A stretch of DNA of 64,000 nt from Hymenopus coronatus (GCA_030762935.1 CM060886.1:34023509-34087508); one strand, 5' to 3'. Shown: positions 20,159 through 32,024, counted from the stretch's first letter. Numbers and translations are program-made. The notes: generated by a model not told the origin, from the sequence alone.

Positions 20159-22597
20159 TCCCCACATTCTGTTGTCCAGTAACGCAGTGCTTTGCTACAA
20201 GTCAGGTGCAGTGGTGCTCTTCGGTCATTCTATGCGTCAGTAATAATTGCTCGGGTATTAATAGTGTTTTGTTTATATTAGGCGTATGTTTCATATAATA
20301 ATTATTACAGCCACCTATTACAATTAAGCAAATTATCATATTAAAGGTTAGAATCATTCCATTATCTTGTGCACGTAATATGATCTTACACTGTCACGTA
20401 ATCAATATATTGTTTTTTTTAAAAACCAATAATATTCCTCCAATTATGCTGTATAACAGCGGATGATGCTCAGCGTTAACCAAGAAGAAATGAATAAAAT
20501 AGAGATTTTAAATAATAATGGCATTCAATCCAATAGTTAAACAGTTGAAGAGAAATTAAATCTAATTGCTTCTAGTTCAAGAATAAATAAAGTAAGAAAG
20601 CTCCATTAACATTTAATTTTATAACACTTAAAAGATGACCAAAATAACAAATTGTTTGGTTTTAAAATCAATAAATGTAGTAAGTCGCATTGTTTCTAAA
20701 CGTTAAAACACATTAAAATATTCTCATATAGATAAATAAATATACACTACTGAAAATCTATTCTGCTAGTTTCCATTTTTGTTGATGTCCGGGTGTTTTT
20801 TATTCTTTACTAAAATGGACTTACTTTGCTTTCAAATGGAGCAACCCAAACGTTTGTGCACTCTTCTTGAAACTGGCGTCCCGAGTTCGAGTTTGCCACT
20901 GATTTGGACAATTTTATTTAAACTATCTCAACTTAAATAATAATAATACTAATAGCACAATATTAAAATGCATTCCAGTTAATTAATTTTCAATTTTGTG
21001 GGAAGCACGGTTGAAGGAGACGCTTGGAGAAAGGGCGGGGATGGAATGGGGCAAGAACTCCCTTTGGATCTGTTTTTCCCCATGCCTGCTATAAGAGAGC
21101 AATTTTCAAGGAGTAGAGTGCATTTTTACCTATACCTACGTACCAAAAAAAATTACCCATAAAAATTATAATTTATTAACAAGAATAAAAACGTTCCTAA
21201 AAAGAAAGAAAATACTGAAGATAAAAATAATTAGTAAAATGCCTGATTTAAAAGGGTTTTCGTGATAGGATAAATAATGTAATTCTATTACTTTTACTAA
21301 ATTACTGACCTAGGTGATAAAATAACTAAATACTGCACGATATGAAATGGAATTAGTTTTCTACGAAAGGTAGGTTATTCATTGCATAATATTCGTCTTC
21401 TGCGTTTTATTAGCTTACAATTTATTAAAAAGATTGTTATGGGTTTGTGCTAGAATATTAATGCATAATGTAAAGCATTTCCATCATATTCGTTTACACA
21501 GTTTTACCACATTTACACAGTTTTACCACATTTTATCCTACACTCGTTAGCACTTCTCTCTTATTCTCCTCTACGAACTATTCGTCTTAGTTTTGCACAT
21601 CGTTCAAAGCAGGCAAGGCGAAAATGCCTTTGTTCACCGAGTGTGAAACATGTAGCATGCATAATTTTCAATGTTGCTTTTAGTTAGAAAAGAATCGGTT
21701 GGCAGAGAGGGTCCAGCGTCAATACCAGTATAGTTTTCTCCAAAACATGATGACCTTCAAACGGGACCGCTCCACCTGCCACTGGGCAATAATAATTAGC
21801 AAACAAAAGACGAGCCTGTACTAGGGATGAGAGACAACGTAGTCAGATCTCGGTTTCCTGAAGACTCTGATTGTAAGTCGAGATTCGCGCCTCGGAACTG
21901 CAAGACTTGACAGTTGTAAGGGTTGATTTCCAACCGCAAACCACCGAAACCCAAACTGCATCACGCCGAGGGTTGTTATGAAAAATACTGTAAACTTATC
22001 GTCAGTCTGAACTATAGTGGCAAAAATCGTGTTAGCATTCTAACCTATTTAAATTCATTTGTGTGGTTTTTGCGAGCGTATTGGTATCCTAATTGAAAGT
22101 GAGTTGTAGCTGGAATGTTTGCAAACCATCAAACAAATGAAAGTCATGTACAATGAAACAAATGGATTCATTTATTGGAATCTAAACGTCATGAACCTGT
22201 TGTATGAAGCAGCATTATAAACACGAGCAGATACGCATCCAACTACATGACTAAAGTGAATTCCCTGTTGCGAAAGGTCAAGGCAGAATGAGGTTTACTG
22301 AGAGACCGAAGGATGCTATGCACACCTCTCTTTGTTCAGAAAGTACAAGGCAGTATCCATGGACAGACCGTTCGAGATTCCTGAGTTACACATGCGTAAT
22401 GATGAAGCAGCTCTTCAAACGCCTCCAAGGTTTACATGTGGCTGAGTGCAACCAAATCCCATTCTCATCATTTCCGTAAATCCAAACTGAAGGCTAAAGC
22501 TTTAGTCAGGCAACGGAGATTAGAATAAGTCAAAACATAATAGAAACTCCCAAAATGTAGCAATCAATTGCTTTTTAATTTAGGGCAACATAATAAC
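20159..22597. other. Longest HLE-free tract; no gene recognised
   Basis: 20,159-21,600 is AT-rich without repeats I can match. 21,600-22,500 is more balanced in composition, with a 63-aa frame at 22,288-22,479 that shows no domain. It could be ordinary intergenic or intronic sequence. Confidence 0.4.
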
Positions 22598-22877
22598 TCC
22601 ATGGCACGTCAGCTCACAAGGAACCTTAGACTACTGTCCGGCCGCTGCGTCCCTCATCTCGGTCCCCCGGCCGGTTAATGCCGTCCTCAAGACCTGGAGC
22701 CGCTACTTCTCCACCATGTAGCTTCTCAATTGCACCCCCCTCAGTGACCTTAAGAGGCTGAGTGCACCCCGGTCCATGTTTCCCAGCGGGTGAAAAATCC
22801 CCACGCCGGTGCCGGGAATCGAACCCTGGTCTCCCGCTTGGTAAGCAGTTGTGCTATTTCCGCACTACGGAGACAAC
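22598..22877 (-). mobile_element. SINE-A, older copy
   Basis: Minus-strand head GTTGTCTCCGTAGTGCGG, box B GGTTCGATTCCC, then GGCGTGGGGATTTTTC and a GC-rich body ending GAGCTGACGTGCCATGG. It aligns along its length to 26,032-26,377 with many CpG-type changes. Confidence 0.88.
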
Positions 22878-22968
22878 CACTTTCAGGGAACATGCTACTC
22901 TAGAATACGAAAACTTATCTATACTGTTTGCTTTGCATTTAAAAAGTCTAGTTTTAGAATTAAAAGCA

Positions 22969-23654
22969 TCTGATGTGTTCCACTCATATGACTTTTTCTA
23001 CATCTTTGCAACACACTATTCTTAAAAAGCTAATATTTCTGTTTACTTCATGCTAATAGAAAAAAAAAATAGCAGAAATATCTTATTACTTGCTTCCTTG
23101 TAAGTAAAAGGGAAGTAAAGGATAGGTTAAACTGATAGTCAAAAGCTGGTTGCTATGTCACTGAAGTTCCTTTGTTTATATGGACAGGATTTGACAAATT
23201 TCTGCAAAGCTGAAACCAAAATCAAGGAATATCTCAAAGAGGATCAACTCCACGAAAATATGTATATAATATAAATTGTGTATTTTAAAGTGCTCTGCAA
23301 TTTTTTGTGTGGTAAATTTTTGCCTATCTCTTATGGTTTACCAGTTATACAAAATTCGGTAAAATTCATCCAGAATAAAGTATTCTTCAGAGGCTATTCC
23401 CAGAAAATTCAAGATATACATATTATTTTTCAGGTAAATATCTTTAATATACTATATTTTAATTAAAATCGTTAAGAGCCATTTTTCAGAAAATAAAAAT
23501 ATTCGAAAAAAGTTCCATGTAAAGGATAGATAGGGTGGGGGGGGGGGGTTTCTTGAAAATCTTCGTGTCGCATCCTTGCAAGATACGAACTTTCAATACC
23601 AAGTTTAGTATTTAACGGTCTTTTCGTTCCTGAGCTATGCTGCCCACACACACA

Positions 23655-23692
<38 letters not shown>

Positions 23693-23766
23693 CACGGGCC
23701 TTTATCCAAAAATGCTTTTTCTGGATTCAGGGAGACACAAAACATATATTTCCAGTGAAATCTCCG
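22969..23766 (-). mobile_element. HLE, 5' end lost, type a
   Basis: Its 3' tip TCTGATGTGTTCCAC is intact. A long CA tract (23,640-23,697) is followed by TTTCCAGTGAAATCTCC, where the palindromic end should follow. Instead a forward HLE microsatellite begins. Confidence 0.85.
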
Positions 23767-24090
23767 TGTGTGTGTGCCCGTGTGTCCGTATGTCCGTATG
23801 TCAGTGTGTCCGTGTGTCAGTGTGTCCGTGTGTTCTGTGTGTCCGTGTATCTATGAACACAATAACTCAAAAACGAAAAGTCGGTAAAATACCAAATTTC
23901 GTATTTAAGTTTAGTATGTTCCTGGGATCCGATACGAAGATTTTGAGAAAAATCCTCCCACCCCAAACTACCCTTTACATGGAACTTTTTTGAACAATTT
24001 TGATTTTCTTAAAATGGCTCTTAACGATTTTGATTAAAATATCGTATATTAAAGATATTTACCTAATAAATAACATGTATATCTTCAACC
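23767..24090 (+). mobile_element. HLE internal fragment, type b
   Basis: It begins in an unusually long GTGTCCGTGTG tract (23,767-23,852), then ACAATAACTC, the C-rich box and body to AACATGTATATCTTCAACC. Neither terminus is present. Confidence 0.8.
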
Positions 24091-24490
24091 ATCCGAGTGC
24101 CAGTCCAAGACGAAATTCCTGAGCACCTGGCTCGGTTAGCCTACTGTATATCTATAAAGATGTGTAAAGATATAATGAAAGTCAACTGGATTATCAAGAA
24201 GTAGATGAAATAAAGGTTTTGTAAGAATAGTTTCTATAAGAGTGAGTAACGAATGCAACACATCAAATATATTTTCAATGAGAGATGGGAAAAACTTTCA
24301 AGTTTTTACCTGCGTGATAGCAAGTTGGTTACGCCAAGAATAAGCCTAATAAGAGTATACAGTTTTTACCAATTCATGGCTGAATCTAATCTGCTCAGTG
24401 TTTGTTACGAAGCTCTGACCCATTAACGATTGAAATGCAGCCACAATAACGTACATGTCCAAAGACGGACCTAAAAAAGGAAAGAACAAA
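24091..24490. other. Spacer
   Basis: No gene or repeat family recognised. 24,180-24,275 (AAGTAGATGAAATAAAGG, AGTGAGTAACGAATGCAACACATC) looks like a decayed HLE 3' end on the plus strand. Confidence 0.4.
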
Positions 24491-25354
24491 TCTGATGTGT
24501 TCCATTCCCATGACTTTCTCTACTTCTCTGCAACAAATTATTATTAAAAGGCTTGTGCGTCTATTTACTTAATGCTAATTGAATAAAAATTAGCAGAAAT
24601 AGTCTTCATACTTGCTTCCTTGTAAGTAGATCCGAAATAAGGGAGTACCATAGGTTAAAATCATAGTCAAAATTTGGTTGCTATGTCACTGAAGTTCCTT
24701 TATTTGTAATGGCAGAAGTTCAGAAACTCCTGTAAGAGTAAGGTGTAAGTTTTTAAAGCTCAAACAAAAAACAAGGAATATCTAAAAAACAATCAACTCC
24801 ACGAAAAAAATGTATATAACATAAATTGTGTGTTTTAAGTGTTCTGCATTTTTTGTTCGGTAAGTTCTTTTTCTATCTCTATATTTTAGCAGTTATGCAA
24901 AATTCCGTAAAATTCACTCTTGAGATCCTATTCCCAGAAAATTCAAAATATACATTTTATTTGTCGTGTAAATATCTCTAATATACAACATTCTAATCAA
25001 AATCATTAGAGCAATTTTTTAGAAAAACAAACTTTTCGAAAAAAAGTTCCATGTAAAGGGTAGTTTGGGGTGGGGGGATTTTTCTCAAAATGTTCGTGTC
25101 GCATCCCTGGAAGATACTAAACTTAAATATCAAGTTTGGTATTTTACCGACTTTTCTTTTTTGAGTTATCGTGTTCAAAGACACACGGACACAGATACAC
25201 ACACACATACACACAGGACCTTTTTCTAAAAATACTTTTTTTGGATGCAGGGGGCCCTAAAATATATATTTCTGGTGAAATCTCGGTATCGAATTTTTTG
25301 GTAGAGTGTAATACCTTCTCTATACTATGTGTATAGTACGTATAGAGATTGTAA
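24491..25354 (-). mobile_element. Full-length HLE, type b
   Basis: 3' tip TCTGATGTGTTCCATTCCC; microsatellite of ACACAG/ACACACATAC units; palindromic end slightly changed (CTATACTATGTGTATAGTACG). All internal blocks are present in order. Confidence 0.9.
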
Positions 25355-26018
25355 AAAAGGAAAGAAAAAACGAGTCTTGTAGATTTTCAGATAAATGTGT
25401 CGATAAATTGCGTGCGTGTCAATGAGCAAGAGACAGAAATTGCGTCTTCTTGGCACATTTCAGGAACGCATGGGTATAGCTTACGCAATGGCCTTGTGTC
25501 ACTTTCTTTCGCCCTGCTCTGATTCTCCAAATTACATACTATAAGATTACAGCATATTTCACCGCTCAAAATGGAAAGTCATACTGATCACCTTTCAGTG
25601 TTTTCATTCCGATGAAGAAATAAATACCAACACTCTGATTAGCTGGACTCCCCCTCCCTCCTATGCCTCATGTCGATCTTGTCAAATCAGTTTTGTCAGC
25701 AATCAAGTAGTGGTCAGGATATGGATTGTCAAAGACCTATTGTTGTTTCTTCTAAAGTTCCAAAATTTCGTATTCTCTCTCCAGAATATTAAGATAAATG
25801 TCAAAATCAAATATATCTGCAGAGAGTTGGTGAGGAAAGAGATGCTGAAATTTATATTGGGTAACACTGACCGTGGTAAACTAATTATGCACTTTTAAGC
25901 GTAGCGCATAGAGAAAAAACTCAGGTTAGTGTTGAAGTTGCTGAGAATAGGTCAGTGTTACACAGCAGTGAAGTCAGCAAACTCATAGATATTAAGACTG
26001 CTATAAAATATATACAAA
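25355..26018. other. Spacer
   Basis: No gene recognised. Minus-strand frame 25,387-25,569 and plus-strand frame 25,710-25,898 show no domain. Confidence 0.4.
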
Positions 26019-26031
26019 AAATAAAGTCTAT
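26019..26031 (+). repeat. Target-site duplication of SINE-A, left
   Basis: AAATAAAGTCTAT, identical to 26,378-26,390. Confidence 0.9.
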
Positions 26032-26377
26032 AGCTCCATGGCACGACAGCTCACGGGGAACCTTGGCCTACCGCCCGGCCGCTGCGTCCCCCATCAAGGT
26101 CCACTACAGACGTCATGGATGGGGTGCAGTATTGGAGGGTGAGACGTGGTCAGCGCCTCGAGCCCCTCCCGGCCGCTTAATGCGGTTCTCACGACCTGGA
26201 GCCGCTACTTCTCCATCAAGTAGCTCCTCAATTGGCCCCCCAGGGACCTCACGAGTCTGAGTGCACCCCGGTCCAGGCCTCCCAGCGGGGGGGAAATCCC
26301 CACGCCGGTACTGGGGATCGAACCCAGGTCTCCCGCTTGGTAGGCAGCTGCGCTACCACCGCGCAACGGAGACGACC
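26032..26377 (-). mobile_element. SINE-A, complete
   Basis: On the minus strand the tRNA-like head starts GGTCGTCTCCGTTGCGCGG. Box A TAGCGCAGCTG and box B GGTTCGATCCC (26,314-26,324 in plus coordinates) are sound. The GC-rich body ends ACGACAGCTCACGGGG on the plus strand, with CCATGG at the tip. Exact 13-bp direct repeats flank it, which shows insertion by target-primed reverse transcription using a LINE enzyme. A frame crossing it (25,955-26,260) is not a gene. Confidence 0.93.
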
Positions 26378-26390
26378 AAATAAAGTCTAT
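26378..26390 (+). repeat. Target-site duplication of SINE-A, right
   Basis: AAATAAAGTCTAT, identical to 26,019-26,031. Confidence 0.9.
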
Positions 26391-26453
26391 GATTGATTAT
26401 TTTCTACACCGCCTCCTGCATTAGGAGAAATAACGTATTCAACCTAAACAAAA

Positions 26454-27316
26454 TCTGATGTGTTCCATTCACATGACTTTCTCTATAGCTCTTAAAAAAA
26501 ATATTGTTAAAAAGCTTATGCTTCTATTTACTTCATACTAATTGAGAAAAAATTAGCAGAAATATCTTATTACTTGCTTCCTTGTAAGTAGAACGAAATA
26601 AGGGAGTACCATAGTTTAAAGTGATAGTCAAAAACTGGTTGCTATGTGACTGAGGCTCCTTTGTTTGTATAGACATGAGTTGACAAATTCTTGTGTGAGA
26701 AAAGCATAAGCTTTTTAAAGGTGAAATCAAAATCAAGGAATAACTCAAAAACGATAAACTCGACGAGAAATATGTATATAACATAAATTGTGTGTTTTAA
26801 GGTGCTCTACATCTTTGGTGTGGTAAGTTTTTGTTTATCCTTACGGTTTAGCAGCTATGCAAAATTCCGTAAAATTCATCCAGGATAAAGTAGTCTTCAG
26901 AGGCTATTCCCAGAAAATTCAAGATATAAATTTTATATGTCAGGTAAATATCTTTAATATACGACATTTTAATCAAAATCGTTAGAGCCATTGTTTAGAA
27001 AATCAAAATTTTCGAAAAAAGTTCCATGTAAAGGGTAGTTTGGGGTGGGGGGATTTTTCTCAAAAACTTCGGGTGGCATCTCTGCAATATACTAAACTTA
27101 AATACCAAGTTTGTTACTTTACCGACTTTTCGTTTTTGAGTTATTGTGTTCACAGCACACGAACACACGGACACACACACACGGACCTTTTTCTGAAAAT
27201 GCTTTTTTTGGAGACCTTAAAATATATATTTCCGGTGACATCTCGGTATCAAATTTTTGGGTGGATTGCAATACCTTCTTTATACAGTATGTACATAATG
27301 CGTATAGAGAAAGTAA
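26454..27316 (-). mobile_element. Full-length HLE, type b
   Basis: 3' tip TCTGATGTGTTCCATTCAC; complete body; inner palindrome slightly damaged (ATACCAAGTTTGTTACTT); short ACACGGACACAC microsatellite. The palindromic end has CTTTATACAGTATGTACATAATG. Confidence 0.9.
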
Positions 27317-27509
27317 TTAGATATTGAGATTACAGCACAGATTGAACACCCGCCTCCTTCAAAAAAAAGTTGAACAAATACGAAACTTCTAGTTTAAGTT
27401 CAGCATGTTTTACAAATTCAAAGTGGAAATTTTAATCAAATTCTTTCACTTGAAACAAACATTTGGGCACAAAAAGTTAATTTTATGTCATGAAATGAAT
27501 CTATTAGTC
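27317..27509. other. Spacer, possible HLE relic
   Basis: 27,370-27,460 (AAATACGAAACTTCTAGTTTAAG, GCATGTTTTAC, TTTTAATCAAATTCTTT) weakly resembles the plus-strand HLE body. Too decayed to call firmly. Confidence 0.3.
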
Positions 27510-28058
27510 AAATTGCAGGTGTGAATTTAACCCAACAGATAAACTATAACTGATGTACAAAAATTAAACATAATAATAGTAGTAATAATTTACTTATAAG
27601 TCATTACAATGAACAAATTAAGTAAACATCACTAGCTGTATTATGTGTACATTTTGTATATTTTATATTTTAACAGAATAGCTTACAGTACTAGAATATG
27701 TTTAAATTTTTTTGTTTTTACTTTATATCAGCACGTTACTGATAAAAACATGATTATGATTATTCATCGTTATTAATTAAAGACGAGATTATAATATTTA
27801 AGGACACGTTTCTCTATCATGGTAGAATAAGTCCTTTGAGGGTTAAATATAACTCTGTTTTACTAATTTTCACACATTTCAATTTGAATTCTTTTCAAAA
27901 CTCCAATCACATTAATTCTGCCGAAATAAGGGTGATTTAAAAATGAAGAAAACAGCAACCTTATTTAGTTCATTTTTTGAAAAAAGTTTATGAATAACTA
28001 GCCAATATGATATTCTATTGTAATGTAAAACAATGATATCTTAGTTATATCTTGTCAG
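27510..28058 (+). repeat. Long inverted repeat, left arm
   Basis: It pairs with the reverse complement of 28,391-30,110 once the two insertions there are removed. Shared blocks include GCTATAACTGATG-like, ATTATTCATCGTTATTAATT, ATTTAAGGACACGTTTCTCTA, TTCTTTTCAAA and AAAAAAGTTTATGAAT. The arms have many substitutions and small indels. Confidence 0.85.
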
Positions 28059-28390
28059 ACAGACCTCTCTCTGCTCACTTTAAACTATATGGTTATCATG
28101 TTGTGCAGGTAAGCTAAGGTCATAGAAAGGCAAGTAGCAGCCCAATCAGAGCGTCTTGAATGACAAACGCGTGATCTACTCGTTACAACTGAGCCCAAAA
28201 GTTTCGTAAGACCACGTCAACATCCGGATGAAACACGTCGCAATAAAATCAAAAGTGGACCAAATGAGTCACCGAACAACTGATTATGAAATTCCTAAAC
28301 TACGTCAGGAAACGACCGCGGTTGCTCGGAGTTCCCAATTTGAAGGACGACATATCGACTGTTAAACAATGTTGTACCGACCCAACCTAT
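28059..28390. other. Spacer of the long inverted repeat
   Basis: Unique, moderately GC-rich sequence between the arms. No long frame and no transposase-like peptide. Confidence 0.6.
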
Positions 28391-28405
28391 CTGACAAGAT
28401 ATAAA

Positions 28406-28701
28406 ATGTAAATGGCGTTTTATTTATGGACGCTCTTTAACTGCTGTGGTTCTCAGCGTCCCATTCTAAATTGGGTGTGAAAGACCGCTTAATTATGCTC
28501 AGAGACCTCTCTATCAGGCTTGAGGTTCTTTCACGTGCTGTAAATCTACGACACGGGACCAACGGCTTTACTTCCCTTCCGAAGGAAGCCATGCTGAGCA
28601 TTTTTACGCCCGAAAAAAACCCATCGTCCTCCGCAGGGTTCGAACCCGCGACCTTGAGTGTATTAAGTCAGCATGGTAACCATTACACCACGGAAGGTGA
28701 T
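28406..28701 (-). mobile_element. SINE-C, complete, in the inverted repeat
   Basis: The minus-strand head CCTTCCGTGGTGTAATGG leads to box B GGGTTCGAACCC. The body includes GGCTTCCTTCGGAAGG and ends CGTCCATAAATAAAACGCC. Direct repeats GACAAGATATAAA (28,393-28,405) and GATAAGATGTAAA (28,702-28,714) agree at 11 of 13 positions. The 80-aa frame here is the SINE read in reverse. Confidence 0.88.
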
Positions 28702-28797
28702 GATAAGATGTAAAGAAACCCATCTAGGATATGGTTGTTTTACAGTACAATAGGTATATCATATTGACTAGTAATTCATAAACTTTTTTAAAAAAAA

Positions 28798-29114
28798 TCT
28801 GATGTGTTCCTTTCACATGACTTTCTCCACATCTCTACAACAAATTATTGTTAAAAAGCTTATGCTTCTATTTACTTCATGCTCATTCAGAAAAATTAGC
28901 AGAAATAGTCTTATTACTTGCTTGCTTGTAAGTATAAGCGAAATAAGGGAGTAACATAGGTTAAAGTGATAGTCAAAACCTGGTTGCTATGTGATTGAAG
29001 TTCCTTTGTTTGTATGGACAGAAGTTGGCAAATTCCTGTATGAGAAAAGTATAAGATTTTCAAAGGTGAAACGAAAAACCAGGAATATCTTAAAAAAGAC
29101 CAACTCCATGAAAA

Positions 29115-29162
<48 letters not shown>

Positions 29163-29675
29163 AATTGTGTGTTTTAATGTACTCTACATTTTCTGTGTAG
29201 TAAGCTTTTGTCCATCTCTTACGGTTTAGCACTTATTCAAAATTCCGGAAAATTTATCCAGAATAAAGTAGTCTTCAGGGGCAATTCCCAGAAAATTCAA
29301 GATATTCATTTCATTTGGCAGGTAAATATTATTAATATACGATATTTTAATCAAAATCGTTAGTCATTTTTTAGAAAATCAAAAATTTCGAAAAAAAAAA
29401 TCCATGTAAAGGGTGGTTGGGAGTGGGAGAGTTTTTCTCAAAATCTTCGTGTAGCATCCCTGGATGATACTAAACTTAAATACCAAATTCGGTATTTTAC
29501 TGACTTTTCGTTTTTGAGTTATTCTATTCACAGACACACGGAAACACTCACGGATCTTTTTCTGAAAATACTTTTCTTTTTTTGATACAGGGGATCCTAA
29601 AACATATATTTCCGGTGAAATCTCGGTATCAATACCTGCTCTACACACTATGTCCGTAGTACGTATAGAGAAAGT
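28798..29675 (-). mobile_element. Full-length HLE in the inverted-repeat arm
   Basis: 3' tip TCTGATGTGTTCC at the left; palindromic end at the right has lost part of the adjoining CGAATTTTTGGGTGG block. A (TA)n tract has arisen at 29,122-29,158 in the ATGTATATAACATAAATTG region. Type b. The interrupted arm sequence (AACTTTTTT on the left, AAAATTTACT on the right) is A/T-rich. Confidence 0.9.
29122..29158. repeat. (TA)n microsatellite inside HLE
   Basis: About 16 TA units grown from the family's ATGTATATAACATAAATT segment. Confidence 0.9.
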
Positions 29676-30110
29676 AATAAAATTTACTAAACAAGGTTGC
29701 ACTTGTTTCGGCAGAGTTAAAGTGATTGGAAGTTTGAAAAGAATAAACATTGAAAATAGTGGAAATAATAAATACAAAATATTATACTTAACTCTCAAAC
29801 GACATATTTTACAATTATAGAGAAACGTGTCCTTAAATATTATTCTCGTCACCTTAAATTAATAACGATGAATAATTATAATCATGTTTTTATTAGTAAC
29901 GCTCTGATATAAAGGAAAAAACAAAACGTTTTAAATACATTCAAGTTCTGTGAGCTTTATTCTGATGAAATATGAAATATACAAAATATATATCGGAAAC
30001 AATCATTTATAGATATATTATTACTACAATTAGTGTTACATTTAAACTTTGTGCATCAGTTATAGCTTACCTCTTGTATAAAATTCAATTACACTTCTAA
30101 TATTTAAAGA

Positions 30111-30514
30111 AAAATAAAGAGACTGCCTCCATGGTCAAGTTGTCTGCGAGCTGACTTCTCCCCCACAGAGTCTGGAAGAATGTATGTGCGAGTGAATGTA
30201 TATGTGTGTGTGTGTGTGTTTGAGGAAAATAAAATTATTTAAATCAAACGTAAAAGGACCTAGAGACGATGTGTTTCAGGTGCAAAACCCCCAATAGGAC
30301 CTTAAATGTTAAACTAGCCTAAATAAATGAAGCAATAACAACAATAAAGATATTGTTGGTGATGTAAAAGGTATTCTTGGATGCGAAAAGCTCCAGATCC
30401 TGCCATCATCATCTCAAAGGAGACCTTGGTATTCAGGACGCATGCATTTGAGTGTATTAACACACCAAGAGTTACCCCAGAATAAATATTTCCATTTACG
30501 ACTGGCCATGTATT
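30111..30514. other. Spacer with TG tract
   Basis: GTGAATGTATATGTGTGTG-type sequence at 30,190-30,221; otherwise no feature recognised. Confidence 0.4.
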
Positions 30515-31050
30515 AAAGATGTTATGTACATGAAAAACAAAATGTATATTTTCAGTTTTCTGGTATACCCTCTGAAGCTCTCATCATTCTGAATGACGTT
30601 TGCTAACTGGTAAACAATAAGAGAGATTAAATCTTGCTCCTCATAAAAAGCAAATTTCTAAAAAACACACAATTTATGCACAATACTTTTGTTTTGTTCC
30701 TTGCGAAATTAAGCACCTCCTAGATATTTTTGTGGTTTAAATTTAGCAATATTATTTATACTTGTTTGTAACGAAAAGTCATGTTTCTTTTTTATTTATT
30801 TTTCTTGTATAAAGACCAAGTAAAGTGAATGGAATTTCAATTTCAACACATAGAGACAGCTTTTAAAATATTTACTGATTAATAAACTGTATTCCCCAAT
30901 TTCTCTAGTACCTACAAGGAAATAAATAATAAGGATGTTTCTGTTAATGTTTACCTGAATTAGCATGGTGTGAAAGGATAAACGTTTGTAAAAATAGTTT
31001 CCTGGAGATTAGGAAGAGAAGGCCATATCAATGGAAAGCATCCGATTTTT
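30515..31050 (+). mobile_element. Old HLE, 5' truncated
   Basis: Recognisable blocks: TGTATTAAAGATG, AAACAAAATGTATATTTTC, AACTGGTAAACAATAAGAG, ACACACAATTTATG, CAAGGAAATAAATAATAAGG, AATTAGCATGGTG and a decayed 3' tip (GGAAAGCATCCGATTTTT). It is strongly diverged. The piggyBac-like MITE begins right after it. Confidence 0.7.
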
Positions 31051-31055
31051 AATTG

Positions 31056-31508
31056 TTAACCCTTTCCAGCCCGATTTATTTTCTATTAAAATAATGTATA
31101 TTTGCTCTAAAGGTTGGTCTTACCTGATTAGTTGTCTAAAACACTGAACATAACTGATAAAGATTTCAATGTCACAGGTTATCCTAGGTTTGAATCCTCG
31201 CTACAATGCTACTGTGATAAAAGAGGGGAAGAGCCCAGGTTAAATAAACGCTGATTGGCATATCTAAGTATTGACTGGACCTGGGTAACATTGAAGCGGA
31301 ATGAACTTCTGTATTTGTTGGAAAATAAGCACCTTTGAAGGAATTTTATTTTCGCTTTTACTTGTTCTAAGCAGTGTTAATATAAATAAATTTAAAGAAA
31401 ATTCCGAAATATGCACAGAGACGGTAGAAAATTATTGAACATTAATCTTTACCCATCTCGAACTACAATAGTGGTGCCATATGGCACCATTGGGCTGGAA
31501 AGGGTTAA
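31056..31508. mobile_element. piggyBac-like MITE with TTAA ends
   Basis: TTAACCCTTTCCAGCCC (31,056-31,072) and GGGCTGGAAAGGGTTAA (31,492-31,508) are a perfect 17-bp inverted pair: TTAA target duplication plus a 13-bp terminal inverted repeat starting CCC. The 445-bp interior has no long frame. A perfect 18-bp palindrome TGGTGCCATATGGCACCA lies subterminally at 31,472-31,489. TTAA duplication with CCC-starting inverted repeats is characteristic of piggyBac elements, so this is a non-autonomous member mobilised in trans. Confidence 0.85.
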
Positions 31509-31511
31509 AGA

Positions 31512-31640
31512 CACCGTAGGAGATGGCTCCGTGGTAATGCATGAGGCTTGCGTTCGGGTGGTTACGAGTTCGATTCCCGTCTGCCCAATTTGGTTTTTCC
31601 ACGACGGTGGGCGAGTCTTGTAGTAGTTCTTCTATATACC
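31512..31640 (+). mobile_element. SINE-F-like tRNA-derived unit
   Basis: ATGGCTCCGTGGTAATGC (box A region, from 31,522) and GAGTTCGATTCCCGT (box B, from 31,566) lie about 40 bases apart. A CACGACGGTGGGCGAG body follows. Only one copy is in the window, so family status is inferred. The 70-aa frame at 31,411-31,623 crosses from the MITE and is not a gene. Confidence 0.55.
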
Positions 31641-31724
31641 ACGATAACTAGAGCAACCCAACCAAACTGCATGTCGCAAAACATTATACAGTAGATGTCA
31701 TATTAACCAATTTAAATATCGGTA

Positions 31725-31885
31725 GCGAGTTCGAATTCCGTTTAGGGTAAGTTAGCCGAATAAGTTTTTTTTCGGGGTTTTCCCTTATCCTGAGAAGACA
31801 AATATCGGGTAACTTTAATCCCCATGGACTATGAGATTATTTGAGCATCATTTCATCGTTCGATATGACCAACTAGGTTAAAATA
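31725..31885 (+). mobile_element. SINE-G copy
   Basis: GAGTTCGAATTCC box B-like motif, GGGGTTTTCCCTTATCC, AAGACAAATATCGGGTAA and CCCCATGGACTATGAG. It aligns with the reverse complement of 1205-1438. Confidence 0.6.
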
Positions 31886-32024
31886 TAGCATTCTAAAAAT
31901 GTTAAATGTCGCCTCCTCTTTAGACCACGCATCCTATTCTCCAAAGCCCTTTTGCTTCAGGCGACACAACTGTCAATCTAAATTCATAGGTTTTCACGAC
32001 CGATATTAATACATAAAATTGTAT

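Larger units (their letters stand above)
28391..30110 (-). repeat. Long inverted repeat, right arm (interrupted)
   Basis: The arm is in three parts: 28,391-28,405, 28,702-28,797 and 29,676-30,110. SINE-C and an HLE fill the gaps. Read as reverse complement, the joined parts follow the left arm colinearly, so both insertions came after the arms existed. Confidence 0.85.

Noticed and set aside
23637..23993. 118-aa His/Thr-rich frame
   Set aside because: Translated CA and GTGTCCG microsatellites of two adjoining HLEs.
29379..29852. 157-aa minus-strand open frame
   Set aside because: It is the reverse reading of an HLE palindromic half plus the inverted-repeat arm.
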